DNA from: Paracoccus zeaxanthinifaciens ATCC 21588
GTDB lineage: Bacteria > Pseudomonadota > Alphaproteobacteria > Rhodobacterales > Rhodobacteraceae
DNA: 62,630 nt
Assembly: GCF_000420145.1 (NCBI RefSeq)
Contig: NZ_ATUJ01000018.1
Coordinates: forward strand, 1-62,630
Direction of reading: 5' to 3'
Part shown: one piece after another, positions 34,025 to 44,274 of the stretch
How the letters are laid out: each line of letters starts with the position of its first letter
How positions within the stretch are numbered: position 1 is the stretch's first letter
Translations under genes and position numbers: made by a program
Notes under the pieces: generated by a model
Database searches by the model: none
What the model was told of the DNA's origin: nothing
What the model saw: only the letters and a program-made list of their open reading frames with translations

Positions 34025-35353
34025 TCACTCGTCGGATGCGGGGACGGGGGCCAGCGGGCGCACGCGCAGCCGGGTGATGCGGTTCTCGCGCCGCGTCACA
34101 ACCTCGAAGCGATAGCCGTGGAAGCTGAACACCTGGCCCTGTTCGGGGATCGACTGCGCCATGTGGATGACAAGGCCCGCGACGGTGTTCGCCTCGTCGT
34201 CGGGCAGGGTCCAGTCCAGCTGTCGGTTCAGGTCGCGGATCGTCATGCCGCCATCGACAAGATAGTCGCCCTGCGCGTTCGGCTTCAGTGTCTGGTCGGC
34301 CTCGGTGTCGTGTTCGTCGGCGATCTCGCCCACGATCTCCTCGAGGATGTCCTCGAGGGTGATCAGCCCGCGCAGCGAGCCGTATTCGTCCACCACCAGC
34401 GCGAAATGCGTCCGCCGCTTGAGGAACTCGCGCATCTGTTCGTCCAGCACGCTGGTCTCGGGGACGAAATAGGGCGGCATGGCGACCGACATGATGTCGA
34501 AGCGCTGCGCCGCCGTGCTGTCGCCGGCCTCGCGCATGGCGCGGTTCACGGCCCGCAGCAGGTCCTTGGCATGGACGACGCCCACGACGTTCTCGCGTTC
34601 GTCGCGGAAGACGGGCAGGCGGGTATGGGGGCTGGCAAGGACGGTGTCGAGGATCTTCTCGGGGGGCATCTCGGCGTCGATCATCTGGATCTCGCTGCGA
34701 TGGCGCATGATCTCCTCGACGGTGCGGTTGCCCAGGTCCAGCGCGCCCAGCAGTCGGTCGCGGTCCTCCTTGTGGACGGCGCCCTGCGCGTGGCCGATGG
34801 ACAGCGCGCCCGCGATCTCCTCCTCGATCGAGAACATGTGCGTGCCGGGATCGGTGTGCAGCCCGAACAGGCGCAGGATGACCCGCACGATCGCGCGCAC
34901 GACCGCCACGATGGGGGCCAGAACGATGGTCAGGATGCGGATCGGCCGCGCGACCAGGCTTGCGACCTTTTCCGGGGCCGAGATCGCATAGGTCTTGGGC
35001 ATCACCTCGGAGAAGATGAGCACCAGGATCGTCATCACCAGCGTCGCGATGGCGACGCCGCTGCTGCCCAGAAGGCGGGTGAACAGCGCCGTCGCAAGGC
35101 TGGCCGACAGGATGTTGACGACGTTGTTGCCAAGAAGGATCGCCCCGATCAGCCTTTCGCTGTCCTCGGTGACGCGAAGGGCCGCAGAAGCGCCGCCGTC
35201 GCCCTTGTCGGAGCGTGCCCGCAGCTTGGCCCGGCTGGCGGCGGTCAGCGCCGTTTCCGAGCCGGAGAAGAAGGCAGACATGCTCAGAAGGATCACGATG
35301 GCAGCGCCGGTGATCCAGAGCGCGGCGTCGAAACTACTCGAAGGGTCGTCCAT
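34025..35353 (-). CDS. CorC/HlyC-type membrane protein with CNNM and CBS domains
   Basis: The 442-residue protein has an N-terminal CNNM (DUF21) membrane domain (about 10-190; [26 protein letters not shown]). A CBS pair follows ([18 protein letters not shown]... and [20 protein letters not shown]), then a CorC_HlyC module ending [23 protein letters not shown]. Relatives take part in Mg2+/Co2+ homeostasis, or were first annotated as haemolysins. ATG 35353 (MDDPSSSFD) lies inside the last codons of xerD (20-bp overlap). A longer start at 35404 is less likely. Confidence 0.9.
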   Translation of the reverse strand: MDDPSSSFDAALWITGAAIVILLSMSAFFSGSETALTAASRAKLRARSDKGDGGASAALRVTEDSERLIGAILLGNNVVNILSASLATALFTRLLGSSGVAIATLVMTILVLIFSEVMPKTYAISAPEKVASLVARPIRILTIVLAPIVAVVRAIVRVILRLFGLHTDPGTHMFSIEEEIAGALSIGHAQGAVHKEDRDRLLGALDLGNRTVEEIMRHRSEIQMIDAEMPPEKILDTVLASPHTRLPVFRDERENVVGVVHAKDLLRAVNRAMREAGDSTAAQRFDIMSVAMPPYFVPETSVLDEQMREFLKRRTHFALVVDEYGSLRGLITLEDILEEIVGEIADEHDTEADQTLKPNAQGDYLVDGGMTIRDLNRQLDWTLPDDEANTVAGLVIHMAQSIPEQGQVFSFHGYRFEVVTRRENRITRLRVRPLAPVPASDE

Positions 35354-36338
35354 GGGTTCCGTTGTTCGATTGTTGGGTTGTTCGTCGGGTATCAGGCCCG
35401 CCAACGCGGGCCAGCGGGTGGTGGTTCAGCACAAGTTCCTTCATGCGCTCGTCCATCACATGGGTATAGATCTCGGTCGTTCCCAGATCGGCATGCCCCA
35501 GAAGCATCTGGATGCTGCGCAGATCGGCCCCGCCTTCCAGCAGATGCGTGGCGAAGGCATGGCGCAGCACATGCGGCGTGACGCGGGTCGGGTCGATGCC
35601 CGCCGCGATCGCGATCTGGTTCAGCATGCGGCCGAAGCTCTGGCGGGGCATGTGGCCCTCGGCGCCCGGTGCGGGGAACAGCCAGCGGCCTTCGGGACCG
35701 GCGACCAGCCGCCCCAGCGGGCTCTTGTCGGGGGCGTCGTCGCGGTGGCGCAGCCATTCGGCCAGCGCGATGCGCGCCGGACCGCCAAGCGGCAGCATCC
35801 GGTCCTTGCTGCCCTTGCCGCGGATCACCAGCACCTCGGGGTTGCCGCGGCAGCCCTGCACCGGCAGGCCGACCAGCTCGCTGACGCGCATGCCGGTCGA
35901 ATAGAGCAGTTCCAGCAGGCAGGTGTTCCGCGCCGCGTCGGCCGCGTTGCGCGCGATGGTCGGCGCGGCGGTCAGCAGGGCCGCGATCTCGTCCTTGCTC
36001 AGGGTTTTGGGCAGGCTGCGCGCCCGCCGCGGCCCCGAGATGCGGATGGCGGGGTCGTCCTCGCGCCAGCCCTCCTCCAGCGCGAAGCGGGTGAACTGCC
36101 GGATCGAGGACAGCCGCCGCGCGCGGGTCGCCCGCGACAGGCCCTGCGCATCGCAATGGGTCAGGTAGTCCTCGATCAGGTCGCGGGTGATGGTCGACAT
36201 CGCCTGGCCGCGCGCGTTCAGCCAGTCGGCAAAGTCGCGCAGGTCGCGGCCATAGGCCAGCAGCGTGTTGCGCGCGGCCCCGGCCTCGGCCGCCTGCGCG
36301 TCCAGAAACGAGGATATGGACGCATGATCGCGCGACAT
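35334..36338 (-). CDS. xerD: Site-specific tyrosine recombinase XerD
   Basis: The 334-residue recombinase has the N-terminal SAM-like core-binding domain (SSFLDAQAAEAGAARNTLLAYGRDL). The catalytic set is Arg in STGMRVSEL, Lys region RGKGSKDR, HVLRHAFATHLLEGG (H-x-x-R), LGHADLGTTEIYTHV (His and nucleophile Tyr). With XerC it resolves chromosome dimers at dif. An unusual tail of about 25 residues after the usual end ([16 protein letters not shown]) runs over the start of the corC-like gene. It begins in a TGATG overlap with the exported-protein gene upstream. Confidence 0.95.
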   Translation of the reverse strand: MSRDHASISSFLDAQAAEAGAARNTLLAYGRDLRDFADWLNARGQAMSTITRDLIEDYLTHCDAQGLSRATRARRLSSIRQFTRFALEEGWREDDPAIRISGPRRARSLPKTLSKDEIAALLTAAPTIARNAADAARNTCLLELLYSTGMRVSELVGLPVQGCRGNPEVLVIRGKGSKDRMLPLGGPARIALAEWLRHRDDAPDKSPLGRLVAGPEGRWLFPAPGAEGHMPRQSFGRMLNQIAIAAGIDPTRVTPHVLRHAFATHLLEGGADLRSIQMLLGHADLGTTEIYTHVMDERMKELVLNHHPLARVGGPDTRRTTQQSNNGTHGRPFE

Positions 36339-37828
36339 CAGCGTTCCGCCCCGATCCGGTCCAGCAGGATGATCTGCCGCCGCGCCCGCGACGCGTCCTC
36401 GGGCAGGCCAAGCGCGATCAGCATGGCGATCCCCTTGGCGGCGCGGGCCATGTCGCCTTCGATGGCGGCGTCGATATCGGACATCGCGGTCAGCAGCGCC
36501 TCGCCCTTGCGGGCGGCGGGCGCGGGGGGGATCTGTGCCGTCAGGTCGGCGGGCGGCGCGGGCAGGGGGGCATCGGACAGCCCCTGCCACTGCCGCAGCA
36601 GCCGCGCGGTTTCGGCGGCATCGCCCATGTCCTCGGGCGCGGGTTCGGGAAGATCGGCGGCGATCATGGAGGCAAGGATATCCGCCATGTCGGCCTGCCG
36701 GAAGACCTGGAAGCAGCGAAGCAGCGCGGCGTCGTGATCGCCCGCCGCGATCGCGGCGTCCAGTTCGGCCAGCGCGGCGGCGCGGTCCCAGACCCCGCCC
36801 GAAGCCGCGGGCGGCTGTTCGCCATAGATCCTGCGCAGCCGTCCGGGCGACAGGGCGCCGGCGCGGGCCAGCCTCTCGGCGGCTTCCAGACGGGCCTTGA
36901 AGCCGCTGTTCAGGCGCAGGTCCGATTGCGCGAAGGCCACGGGCAGGGGCGTGGTGGGCAGGGGCTGGCCGATGGCCTCGAAGATGCGGAACTCCAGCGG
37001 CGACAGGTTCTCGGGCGGGGCGAGGGCCTCGCCGTGATCGACATAGGCGTCGTCGAGGAAATAGGTCAGCAGCTGCGCTTCGCGATCATGGACGAGGTCC
37101 AGCATCTCGGCGCCGTGCAGGCTGATCGCTGCGGCGGACCAGTCGCCGGTCTGCGCAAGGCAGAAGATCCGCGCGGCAAAGCTGGGGGCGATGCCGGGGG
37201 TGCCGTCCATGATGGCGCAGGCGCGGCTCTCGTCGCCCTCCAGCAGGGCGATGTCGAACAGCCTGCGGAAGATCTCGGGCTCTCCGGGGCCGGCGGCCAG
37301 CAGCAGGCCCTGCGCCTGATCGACCGCGCCCATGTCCAGAAGCCGGTCGGCGCGGGCCAGGAACAGCTGACCCCGCGCGCCGTCGGACGGGCCATCGGCA
37401 ACGGCCAGCTGCGCGGTCAGGATGCGCGTCAGCAGCCCCTGCATGGATTGCAGCCGCGCGGGCGTTTCCAGCACCATCCCCGCGACCGTGGCAGGATCGC
37501 TGCCCGCCCACAGATCGACCGGCAGGCCCGCGCGGCGCGGGCTGAGGATGCCCGTCGCGTCGGGATTGCCGTGATCCAGCCGCGTGACGGATACCGCGCC
37601 GACCTCGCCGCTGGTGGCGACGGGGCTGGGGCGGGGCGTCTTGCGGACGGGGGGACGCGTGTCGCCGGGCCGCCAGGCCGAGCTTTCGCGGACCGGGCCA
37701 CGCACGCTGCCCGACAGCCAGTCGCTGGCCGAAAGGGGCTGGTCCTGCGCGATGGCAGGCAAGGGCGTCAGGGCCAGCAGCATCGCTGCGGCCAGCCCCC
37801 TTGCGGCCCTGGGTCGCCGATCACTCAC
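36338..37828 (-). CDS. Large exported protein of unknown function
   Basis: The GTG start at 37828 gives MSDRRPRAARGLAAAMLLAL..PLPAIAQ, a good Sec signal peptide (cut near residue 31), and a 496-residue precursor. The mature protein is Ala/Leu-rich and helical (RADRLLDMGAVDQAQGLLLAAG, then LLEGDESRACAIMDG), like a helical-repeat (TPR/Sel1-like) scaffold. No catalytic motif is seen. It overlaps by 8 bp the small membrane gene upstream and by 3 bp xerD downstream. Periplasmic location and a role at the envelope are inferred only from the signal peptide. Confidence 0.75.
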   Translation of the reverse strand: MSDRRPRAARGLAAAMLLALTPLPAIAQDQPLSASDWLSGSVRGPVRESSAWRPGDTRPPVRKTPRPSPVATSGEVGAVSVTRLDHGNPDATGILSPRRAGLPVDLWAGSDPATVAGMVLETPARLQSMQGLLTRILTAQLAVADGPSDGARGQLFLARADRLLDMGAVDQAQGLLLAAGPGEPEIFRRLFDIALLEGDESRACAIMDGTPGIAPSFAARIFCLAQTGDWSAAAISLHGAEMLDLVHDREAQLLTYFLDDAYVDHGEALAPPENLSPLEFRIFEAIGQPLPTTPLPVAFAQSDLRLNSGFKARLEAAERLARAGALSPGRLRRIYGEQPPAASGGVWDRAAALAELDAAIAAGDHDAALLRCFQVFRQADMADILASMIAADLPEPAPEDMGDAAETARLLRQWQGLSDAPLPAPPADLTAQIPPAPAARKGEALLTAMSDIDAAIEGDMARAAKGIAMLIALGLPEDASRARRQIILLDRIGAER

Positions 37829-37967
37829 CCTGCGACTTGTCCCCGTCCAATGCCAGCGGCATGCGCACTTCCTTGCGGGCGGGTGCCATGTCGCCGAAAT
37901 AGGCATATCCGGCAAGGCCCGCCAGAGCAGCCAGAATCAGCACCACCAGAACTTTCAGTTTCCGCAT
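37821..37967 (-). CDS. Small single-span membrane protein (48 aa)
   Basis: ATG 37967 opens MRKLKVLVVLILAALAGLAG, one clear membrane helix with a basic N-terminus. A short periplasmic tail follows, with Met/Pro/Arg/Asp residues and ending GDKSQGE. The TGA stop lies within the first codons of the next gene, whose GTG start (37828) is in another frame, so the two are coupled. No family is known to me. It is divergent from aroK, with a shared 130-bp promoter region. Confidence 0.7.
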   Translation of the reverse strand: MRKLKVLVVLILAALAGLAGYAYFGDMAPARKEVRMPLALDGDKSQGE

Positions 37968-38097
37968 CGAAATCGCCTTTGCTCGCGCCAAGAATCGTGT
38001 TGTCGAAGACCGGTCTCGTGCCGGTTCGGGGCGAATATATATGGCAATTTCCGAAAGATCACGTCATTCAGTGGCCCGATTGGGAAAGGCTTGGGCG

Positions 38098-38640
38098 ATG
38101 AAGCGACTTCAGCGGCATATCGTGCTGATCGGAATGATGGGGGCGGGCAAGACCGCCATCGGGACCGAACTGTCCCGACGCCTGCGCGTGCCCTTCACCG
38201 ATTCCGACGCCGAGATCGAGGCCGCCGCCGCCATGTCGATCACCGAGATCTTCGCCCGCGACGGCGAGGATTTCTTCCGCGCCCGAGAGACCGAGGTGCT
38301 GGGCCGCCTGATGACGGGCGCGCCGGGGATCGTCTCGACCGGGGGCGGGGCGTGGCTGCGCCCCGAGAACCGCGCGATCATTGCCCGCAGCGGCTTTTCG
38401 GTATGGTTGGATTGCGACGCCGAGGTGCTGTGGAACCGCGTGCGTCAGCGCCCGACGCGCCCGCTGCTGCAGACCGCCGATCCCAAGGGCACGCTGCTGC
38501 GCCTGCTGGACGAACGCAGGCCGATCTATGCGCAGGCCGATCTGCGCTTCCATTCGCAGGGGGGCGACAGCATCGACGCGACCGCCACCCGCCTGTTGGC
38601 CGCCCTGCGCACGGCCGACGCCACCCCGTTCGAGGATTGA
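38098..38640 (+). CDS. aroK: Shikimate kinase
   Basis: The 180-residue kinase has the Walker A IGMMGAGKTAIGTEL, shikimate-binding residues in FTDSDAEIE (Asp), FFRARETEVL (Arg-Glu), STGGGAW, and the lid region RQRPTRPLL. It phosphorylates shikimate at O3. ATG 38098, after GAAAGG, is favoured over an in-frame ATG at 38041. aroB starts 2 bp after its stop, giving the common aroKB pair. Confidence 0.97.
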   Translation: MKRLQRHIVLIGMMGAGKTAIGTELSRRLRVPFTDSDAEIEAAAAMSITEIFARDGEDFFRARETEVLGRLMTGAPGIVSTGGGAWLRPENRAIIARSGFSVWLDCDAEVLWNRVRQRPTRPLLQTADPKGTLLRLLDERRPIYAQADLRFHSQGGDSIDATATRLLAALRTADATPFED

Positions 38641-38642
38641 CC

Positions 38643-39749
38643 ATGCCCCAGCCCGTGACCGTCCATGTTCCCCTTGGCGACCGCGCCTATGATGTCGTCA
38701 TCGGCGAGGGGCTGATCGCGGATGCCGCCGCCCGCATCGCGCCGCTGCTGCGGCGTCCGCGCGTGGCCATCGTCACCGACGAGACGGTCGCGCCCCTGCA
38801 TCTGGGCCGCCTGACCGCCGCGCTGGATGCCGCGGGCATCGACAGCGTGTCGCTGGCCCTTCCCGCGGGCGAGGGCACGAAAAGCTGGCCGCACCTGACG
38901 CATTGCGTGGACTGGCTGCTGGAACAGAAGGTGGAACGCCGCGACGTGGTGATCGCGCTTGGCGGCGGCGTGATCGGGGACCTCGTGGGCTTTGCCGCGT
39001 CGATCCTGCGGCGCGGGGTCCGCTTCGTGCAGATCCCGACCACGCTTCTGGCGCAGGTGGACAGCAGCGTCGGCGGCAAGACGGGCATCAATTCGACGCA
39101 TGGCAAGAACCTGATCGGCGCGTTCCACCAGCCCTCGCTGGTGCTGGCGGATATCGGGGTGCTGGACACGCTTCGGCCCCGCGACTTCCTGGCCGGTTAC
39201 GGCGAGGTCGCGAAATACGGGCTGCTGGGCGATGCCGATTTCTTCGAGTGGCTGGAGATCAACGCCCCGCTGCTGCAGGACGATCTGACCGCGCGCCAGC
39301 ACGCCATCGCCCATTCCGTCGCCATGAAGGCCGGCATCGTCACCCGCGACGAGACCGAGCAGGGCGAGCGTGCGCTGCTGAACCTGGGCCATACCTTCGG
39401 TCACGCGCTGGAAAAGGCCACCGGCTATTCCGACCGGCTGCTGCATGGCGAGGGGGTGGCCATCGGCTGTGCGCTGGCCTTCGACCTGTCCGCGCGAATG
39501 GGGCTGTGCTCGCAAGAGGCGCCCAGCCGCGTGCTGGAGCATCTGCACCGCATGGGCATGCCCGCGCGCCTGTCGGACATTCCGGGCGACCTGCCAACCG
39601 ATGACGAGCTGATCGCGCTGATGGGGCAGGACAAGAAGGTCGTGGACGGCCAGCTGCGCTTCGTCCTTGCCCGCGACATCGGAGAGGCGTTCGTCTGCGA
39701 CGACGCCGTCCCCGACCTGCTGCGCGCGGTGCTGGCCGACGCGCGCTAG
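38643..39749 (+). CDS. aroB: 3-dehydroquinate synthase
   Basis: The 368-residue enzyme has the NAD-binding ALGGGVIGDLVGFAASIL, PTTLLAQVDSSVGGKTGIN with the catalytic Lys region, and zinc ligands in GEVAKYG, LNLGHTFGHALE and LLHGEGVAIG. It closes DAHP to 3-dehydroquinate. It forms an operon with aroK. Its last bases overlap the stop of the convergent amino-acid dehydrogenase gene. Confidence 0.98.
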   Translation: MPQPVTVHVPLGDRAYDVVIGEGLIADAAARIAPLLRRPRVAIVTDETVAPLHLGRLTAALDAAGIDSVSLALPAGEGTKSWPHLTHCVDWLLEQKVERRDVVIALGGGVIGDLVGFAASILRRGVRFVQIPTTLLAQVDSSVGGKTGINSTHGKNLIGAFHQPSLVLADIGVLDTLRPRDFLAGYGEVAKYGLLGDADFFEWLEINAPLLQDDLTARQHAIAHSVAMKAGIVTRDETEQGERALLNLGHTFGHALEKATGYSDRLLHGEGVAIGCALAFDLSARMGLCSQEAPSRVLEHLHRMGMPARLSDIPGDLPTDDELIALMGQDKKVVDGQLRFVLARDIGEAFVCDDAVPDLLRAVLADAR

Positions 39750-40780
39750 GCGCGCAGCATGGCCTCGACCATCTGGTCGGCGATGCGCGTGGTCGGCTGA
39801 CCCTCGGCGCGGGCGCGGGCCAGCATCTCGTCCACGCGGCCCGCGATGGCGGTCAGGCGCTCCAGTCGCCAACCGTCGGGCTTGCCGTGGATCTCGGACG
39901 CGACGCTGATGATGCCGCCCGCGTTCACGACGTAATCCGGCAGATAGGTGATGCCGCGCTCGACCAGCAGATCGGCCACCTCGTCGGTCGCAAGCTGGTT
40001 GTTCGCCGCACCGCAGACCAGACGCGCCTGCAGGCGACCCACGCTGTCCGCATCCAGCACGCCGCCAAGCGCGCAGGGCGCGAAGATGTCCACCGCCTGC
40101 TCGAAGACCTGATCGGGGGCGATGACCGTGGCGCCGAAGCGGGCCTCGGCCTCGGCCAGGGCGTCGGCATGAATGTCGGTCACGATCAGCTTCGCGCCCG
40201 CCCCGTGCAGCTTGTCGGCAAGCGACATGCCCACATGGCCAAGCCCCTGCACCAGCACGCGCCGACCCGACAGGTCGTCCTGGCCGAACACATGCGCGGC
40301 ACCGACCTTCAGGCAGCGGAACACGCCCTCGGCGGTCCAGGGCGACGGATCGCCCGATGCGCCCGACAGGCCCACGGCAAAGCGCGTCTCCTCGGCCGCG
40401 TGGGCCATGTCCTCGGTCGAGATGCCTACATCCTCGGCGGTCCAGTAGCGCCCGCCAAGCGATTGCACCGCGCGACCGAAGGCGCGCATCATCGCGGGCG
40501 TCTTGTCGCGGCGCGCGTCGCCGATGATGACCGACTTGCCGCCGCCAAGGTCCAGCCCCGCCATGGCGTTCTTGTAGGTCATGCCGCGCGCCAGCCGCGT
40601 CACGTCGTGGATCGCATCCGCATCCGAGCCATAGGGCCACATGCGGCAGCCGCCTGCAGCCGGACCCAGCACCGTGGAATGCAGGCAGATCAGGGCGCGC
40701 AGGCCCGCATCGGCATCCTCGGCCAGAACGAGGCGTTCGAAGCCTTCGGGGCGTTCGAGTTCGGTCAGGGAAAGCGCCAT
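39746..40780 (-). CDS. Glu/Leu/Phe/Val dehydrogenase family protein
   Basis: The 344-residue protein has the catalytic core GPAAGGCRMWPYGSD..RLARGMTYKNAMAGLDLGGGKSVI (Lys in KNA and GGGK). The Rossmann domain includes VLVQGLGHVGMSLADKL, and VNAGGIISVASE is near the end. Length and motifs fit leucine/valine dehydrogenases, which deaminate branched-chain amino acids with NAD+. It stands alone and is convergent with aroB. Confidence 0.92.
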   Translation of the reverse strand: MALSLTELERPEGFERLVLAEDADAGLRALICLHSTVLGPAAGGCRMWPYGSDADAIHDVTRLARGMTYKNAMAGLDLGGGKSVIIGDARRDKTPAMMRAFGRAVQSLGGRYWTAEDVGISTEDMAHAAEETRFAVGLSGASGDPSPWTAEGVFRCLKVGAAHVFGQDDLSGRRVLVQGLGHVGMSLADKLHGAGAKLIVTDIHADALAEAEARFGATVIAPDQVFEQAVDIFAPCALGGVLDADSVGRLQARLVCGAANNQLATDEVADLLVERGITYLPDYVVNAGGIISVASEIHGKPDGWRLERLTAIAGRVDEMLARARAEGQPTTRIADQMVEAMLRA

Positions 40781-40938
40781 GGGATCATCCTGTCTGCGGC
40801 CTGGTTTCGGGGCAGAAAGCGCCGCCGCAGGCTTGCGTCAAGCGCAGGATCATTCGCAAAGGGCAGGGGGCGGACGTGAAATTTTCGACAAGCCGCCCGC
40901 GCGGGCGGGGCAACATCGCGACGGGCCGCGGCCAACGC

Positions 40939-40970
40939 AAAGGGGCGGCCCGATGCCGGACCGCCCCTTC
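40939..40970. terminator. Hairpin terminator downstream of ssb
   Basis: AAGGGGCGG...CCGCCCCTT pairs over 9 bp, with additional inner pairing, immediately 3' of ssb on the minus strand. The A- and T-ended arms allow function in both directions, but the T-run is short. Confidence 0.6.
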
Positions 40971-40988
40971 GATTCGGTGACGAGGACC

Positions 40989-41504
40989 TCAGAACGGGAT
41001 CTCGTCGTCGTATTCGGCACGGCCACCGCTGCCCCCCTGCGAGCCGCCGGACGAGGACGGCCCCGAGTTGTAGTCGTCATATCCGCCGCCATAGCCGCCG
41101 CCCTGGTTGCCGCCGCCGAAGCCGCCGCCGCCACCGCCGCTGCCGCCTTCGCCGCGGCCGTCCAGCATGGTCAGCGTGCCGTTCAGGCCGCGCAGGACGA
41201 TCTCGGTGCTGTAGCGGTCTTGGCCCGACTGGTCCTGCCACTTGCGCGTTTCCAACGAGCCTTCGACATAGACCTTGCTGCCCTTGCGCAGGAACCGCTC
41301 GACCACGTTCACCAGCCCCTCCGAGAAGATGGCGACGGTGTGCCACTCGGTCTTCTCGCGGCGCTCGCCGGTGTTGCGGTCCTTCCACTGCTCCGAGGTG
41401 GCGATGCGCAGGTTCGCGACCTTGCCGCCGTTCTGGAAGCTGCGGATTTCCGGGTCGCGGCCCAGATTGCCGATCAGGATGACCTTGTTGACGCTGCCTG
41501 CCAT
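40989..41504 (-). CDS. ssb: Single-stranded DNA-binding protein
   Basis: The 171-residue protein has an N-terminal OB fold ([20 protein letters not shown], then [30 protein letters not shown]). A long Gly/Ser/Tyr-rich linker with runs of Gly and [11 protein letters not shown] follows, then the C-terminal partner-binding tip YDDEIPF. It coats single-stranded DNA during replication and repair. It is divergent from a lytic transglycosylase gene; I saw no GTTC-N7-GTTC LexA site in the shared promoter. Confidence 0.98.
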   Translation of the reverse strand: MAGSVNKVILIGNLGRDPEIRSFQNGGKVANLRIATSEQWKDRNTGERREKTEWHTVAIFSEGLVNVVERFLRKGSKVYVEGSLETRKWQDQSGQDRYSTEIVLRGLNGTLTMLDGRGEGGSGGGGGGFGGGNQGGGYGGGYDDYNSGPSSSGGSQGGSGGRAEYDDEIPF

Positions 41505-41673
41505 GGCTGAATTCCTCGGGTGATGCGTTTGACAGACCGTCTAACGCAGGGCCGCCCGTGGCTGCAAGCGAAAGGCCGCGCGCGCCTTCGGCAGCAGGCT
41601 GGTCTGACGCGCCCGATCGTGTATAGTGTTGCCCAGATCCGGCAACGGACGAAGTCGAGAGAACGAGGGCGAG

Positions 41674-42291
41674 ATGATCGATATCGGCCATTCCGTGAAA
41701 GCGGCGATGTGCGTGATTGTCATGGCGGCTTCCCCCGTCGTGGCCGAAGGGCTGCGGCTTTCGGGCAGTTCATCCAAGTCGCGGGCAGAGCAGTTCGCCC
41801 GCCAGACGCGGCTGATGGATACCCGCCTTGCAACGCAGTACCAGGGTTCGCGGCGCCTGCAGCCGAACGCCGCCGACGAGGCGGTCGCGGCGGCGCTGAC
41901 CCCCAGCATTCCACGCTATACCGGCAGGCGGACCGAATACCTGCCGCATGCCCGCGCGGCCGCGCAGCGAAACGGCATTCCCGAGGATCTGTTCCTGCGC
42001 CTGGTCCAGCAGGAATCGGGCTGGAACCCCAATGCGCGGTCCCACAAGGGCGCGATGGGCCTTGCGCAGCTGATGCCGGGCACCGCCGCCAAGCTGGGCG
42101 TGAACCCGACCGATCCGGTCCAGAACCTCAACGGCGGCGCGCGTTACCTGCGCATGATGTACAACCAGTTCGGTAGCTGGAACCTGGCGCTTGCGGCCTA
42201 TAACGCGGGGCCGGGCGCGGTGCAGAAATACGGCGGCATCCCGCCCTATCGCGAGACGCGCAACTATGTCCGGATCATCGCGGGCGGTTGA
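41674..42291 (+). CDS. Exported SLT-type lytic transglycosylase
   Basis: ATG 41674, after GAGGGCGAG, gives a 205-residue precursor with signal segment [19 protein letters not shown]. The SLT domain (about 105-205) has [29 protein letters not shown] with the catalytic Glu in QESGW, then [17 protein letters not shown] and [13 protein letters not shown]. It cleaves peptidoglycan glycan strands in the periplasm, forming 1,6-anhydro-MurNAc ends. It is single-gene and convergent with a second transglycosylase. Confidence 0.93.
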   Translation: MIDIGHSVKAAMCVIVMAASPVVAEGLRLSGSSSKSRAEQFARQTRLMDTRLATQYQGSRRLQPNAADEAVAAALTPSIPRYTGRRTEYLPHARAAAQRNGIPEDLFLRLVQQESGWNPNARSHKGAMGLAQLMPGTAAKLGVNPTDPVQNLNGGARYLRMMYNQFGSWNLALAAYNAGPGAVQKYGGIPPYRETRNYVRIIAGG

Positions 42292-42298
42292 TTGCAAA

Positions 42299-42318
42299 AG
42301 GGGCCCTGCGGGGCCCCT
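42299..42318. terminator. Bidirectional hairpin between transglycosylase genes
   Basis: AGGGGCCC-TGCG-GGGCCCCT forms an 8-bp stem. On the minus strand it is followed by TTTTGC, so it can end the long lpd transcript; on the plus strand it follows the other transglycosylase gene. Confidence 0.75.
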
Positions 42319-42321
42319 CGG

Positions 42322-42834
42322 TCATTTCAGGCCCGTCTTCTTCAGCAGGCCCTTGCGCTTGGCTTCGTAATAGTAGCCCTGCGAATACCACCGAATCGTC
42401 TGATCCGGATCGCCCTCCGCGACCAGCCACGCGCCGCGCAGGTATTTCACCCCGTATCGAAGGTTCGTGTCGGCATCCAGAAGGCCCGATGCCGGCCCGC
42501 GATAGCCCATGGTCCGCGCCGTCTGCGGGTGGATCTGCATCAGCCCGTAATAGGGGCCGTTGCGGACACCCGGCTGATGCCGCGATTCCCGGATCACGAC
42601 GCGCTGCACGATGGATGACGGAATGCCGTAATGCCGCGCCCAGAAATTGATGCGCTGGCGAAGCTGGGGCGTCTCGTTGGGATAGAGCCCGTTGCCCCGA
42701 AGGGCGGCCGGATCGCGTTCGGGCGATCCCCCGCAGGCGGCCAGCGCCAATGCGGACAGGATCAGGCCCCGGCGGCCCAGCCTGGTGGTGACGGGGGGCA
42801 GTGCCCCCCATCCGCGCAACGCGCGATCACGCAT
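42322..42834 (-). CDS. Transglycosylase SLT-domain lipoprotein
   Basis: The 170-residue precursor has a basic front and a lipoprotein signal ([14 protein letters not shown], lipobox LAAC near residue 34). The domain [38 protein letters not shown] has the catalytic Glu in RES and the GLMQIHP block, followed by [18 protein letters not shown]. It should trim peptidoglycan from the inner leaflet of the outer membrane. Its start lies within the last codons of lpd (8-bp overlap). Confidence 0.88.
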   Translation of the reverse strand: MRDRALRGWGALPPVTTRLGRRGLILSALALAACGGSPERDPAALRGNGLYPNETPQLRQRINFWARHYGIPSSIVQRVVIRESRHQPGVRNGPYYGLMQIHPQTARTMGYRGPASGLLDADTNLRYGVKYLRGAWLVAEGDPDQTIRWYSQGYYYEAKRKGLLKKTGLK

Positions 42835-44215
42835 GGATTGCGCCGCTGCCGCATGCCAGCGCGGCCTCGCGCACGGCTTCCGACACGGTCGGGTGTGCGT
42901 GGCAGGTCAGGGCGATATCCTCGGCCGAGGCGCCGAATTCCATCGCCACGCAAACCTCGTGGATCAGGTCGCCCGCCGACGGGCCGACGATGTGGCAGCC
43001 CAGCACGCGGTCGGTCTCGGCGTCGGTGATCATCTTCACGAAGCCTTCGCCCAGGAACTGCGCCTTGGCGCGGGCATTGCCCATGAAGGGGAACTTGCCC
43101 ACCTTGACCTTCCGACCGCCGGCCTTGGCGGCTTCCTCGGTCAGGCCGACCGAGGCGACCTCGGGGGTGGTGTAGATCACGCTCGGGATGACGTCGTAAT
43201 TGACGTGCCCGTGCTTGCCCGCGATGACCTCGGCGACGGCCATGCCCTCGTCCTCGGCCTTGTGGGCCAGCATCGGGCCGGGAACCGCGTCACCGATGGC
43301 ATAGATGCCCTTGACGTTGGTCGCCCAATGGCCGTCCACCTTGATGAAGCCGCGATCCGTCGTCTCGATCCCGAGCGCGTCCAGGCCCAGCCCGTCCGCA
43401 TAGGGGCGGCGACCGGTGGCGACCAGGACGACCTCGGCCTCGATCTGCTGCTCGGACCCGTCCTTCTTCAGCTGATAGCTGACGGTCGCACCGACATCCG
43501 TCGCGGTCGCGCCCTGAACGGCGGCGCCCAGCACGAATTTCAGGCCCTGCTTGGTCAGCATCTTCTGGAACTGCTTCTGCACCTCGGCATCCATGCCCGG
43601 GGTGATGACGTCCAGGTATTCCACGACCGTCACCTCGGCGCCGAGACGGCGATAGACCGAGCCGAGCTCCAGGCCGATGACGCCCGCACCGATGACGACC
43701 ATCGATTTCGGGATCTTCGGCAAGGCCAGCGCGCCGGTCGAATCGACGATCACGCCCTTGTCGTTGTCGATCTCGACGCCCTTCAGCGCGGTCGGGACCG
43801 AGCCGGAGGCCAGGACGATGTTCTTCGCCTCGTGGACGGTGTCGCCGACCTTGACCTTGCCCGGGGCCTCGATGCTGGCCCAGCCCTTGATCCAGTCGAC
43901 CTTGTTCTTCTTGAACAGGAACTCGATCCCGCCGGTGTTGCCCTTGACGGTCTCGGACTTGTAGTCCTGCATCTTGGCCCAGTCGACTTCGACATGCGCG
44001 CCCATCAGGCCCATCTTCTCGAAGTTCTCGTGCGTCTCGTGCAGCATGTGGCTGGCGTGCAGCAGCGCCTTGGACGGAATGCAGCCCACGTTCAGGCAGG
44101 TGCCGCCAAGCGTCTCGCGGCCCTCGACGCACGCCACCTTCAGGCCCAGCTGGGCCGCGCGGATGGCGCAGACATAGCCGCCGGGACCGGCGCCGATCAC
44201 GATCAGATCATACAT
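42827..44215 (-). CDS. lpdA: Dihydrolipoyl dehydrogenase (E3)
   Basis: The 462-residue flavoprotein opens [20 protein letters not shown] (FAD fold). It has the redox disulfide [16 protein letters not shown] and an NAD-binding motif [21 protein letters not shown]. The active His-Glu pair lies near the end, [13 protein letters not shown]. It reoxidises lipoyl groups of SucB, and probably other complexes. ATG 44215 follows AAGGAATTCTC. It ends the mdh/suc cluster but is separated from sucB by two small genes. Confidence 0.97.
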   Translation of the reverse strand: MYDLIVIGAGPGGYVCAIRAAQLGLKVACVEGRETLGGTCLNVGCIPSKALLHASHMLHETHENFEKMGLMGAHVEVDWAKMQDYKSETVKGNTGGIEFLFKKNKVDWIKGWASIEAPGKVKVGDTVHEAKNIVLASGSVPTALKGVEIDNDKGVIVDSTGALALPKIPKSMVVIGAGVIGLELGSVYRRLGAEVTVVEYLDVITPGMDAEVQKQFQKMLTKQGLKFVLGAAVQGATATDVGATVSYQLKKDGSEQQIEAEVVLVATGRRPYADGLGLDALGIETTDRGFIKVDGHWATNVKGIYAIGDAVPGPMLAHKAEDEGMAVAEVIAGKHGHVNYDVIPSVIYTTPEVASVGLTEEAAKAGGRKVKVGKFPFMGNARAKAQFLGEGFVKMITDAETDRVLGCHIVGPSAGDLIHEVCVAMEFGASAEDIALTCHAHPTVSEAVREAALACGSGAIHA

Positions 44216-44274
44216 GAGAATTCCTTTCCTTCGGGTCCGCGTGGCACCGCCCGCGGGCATAATTCAATGGCAGG

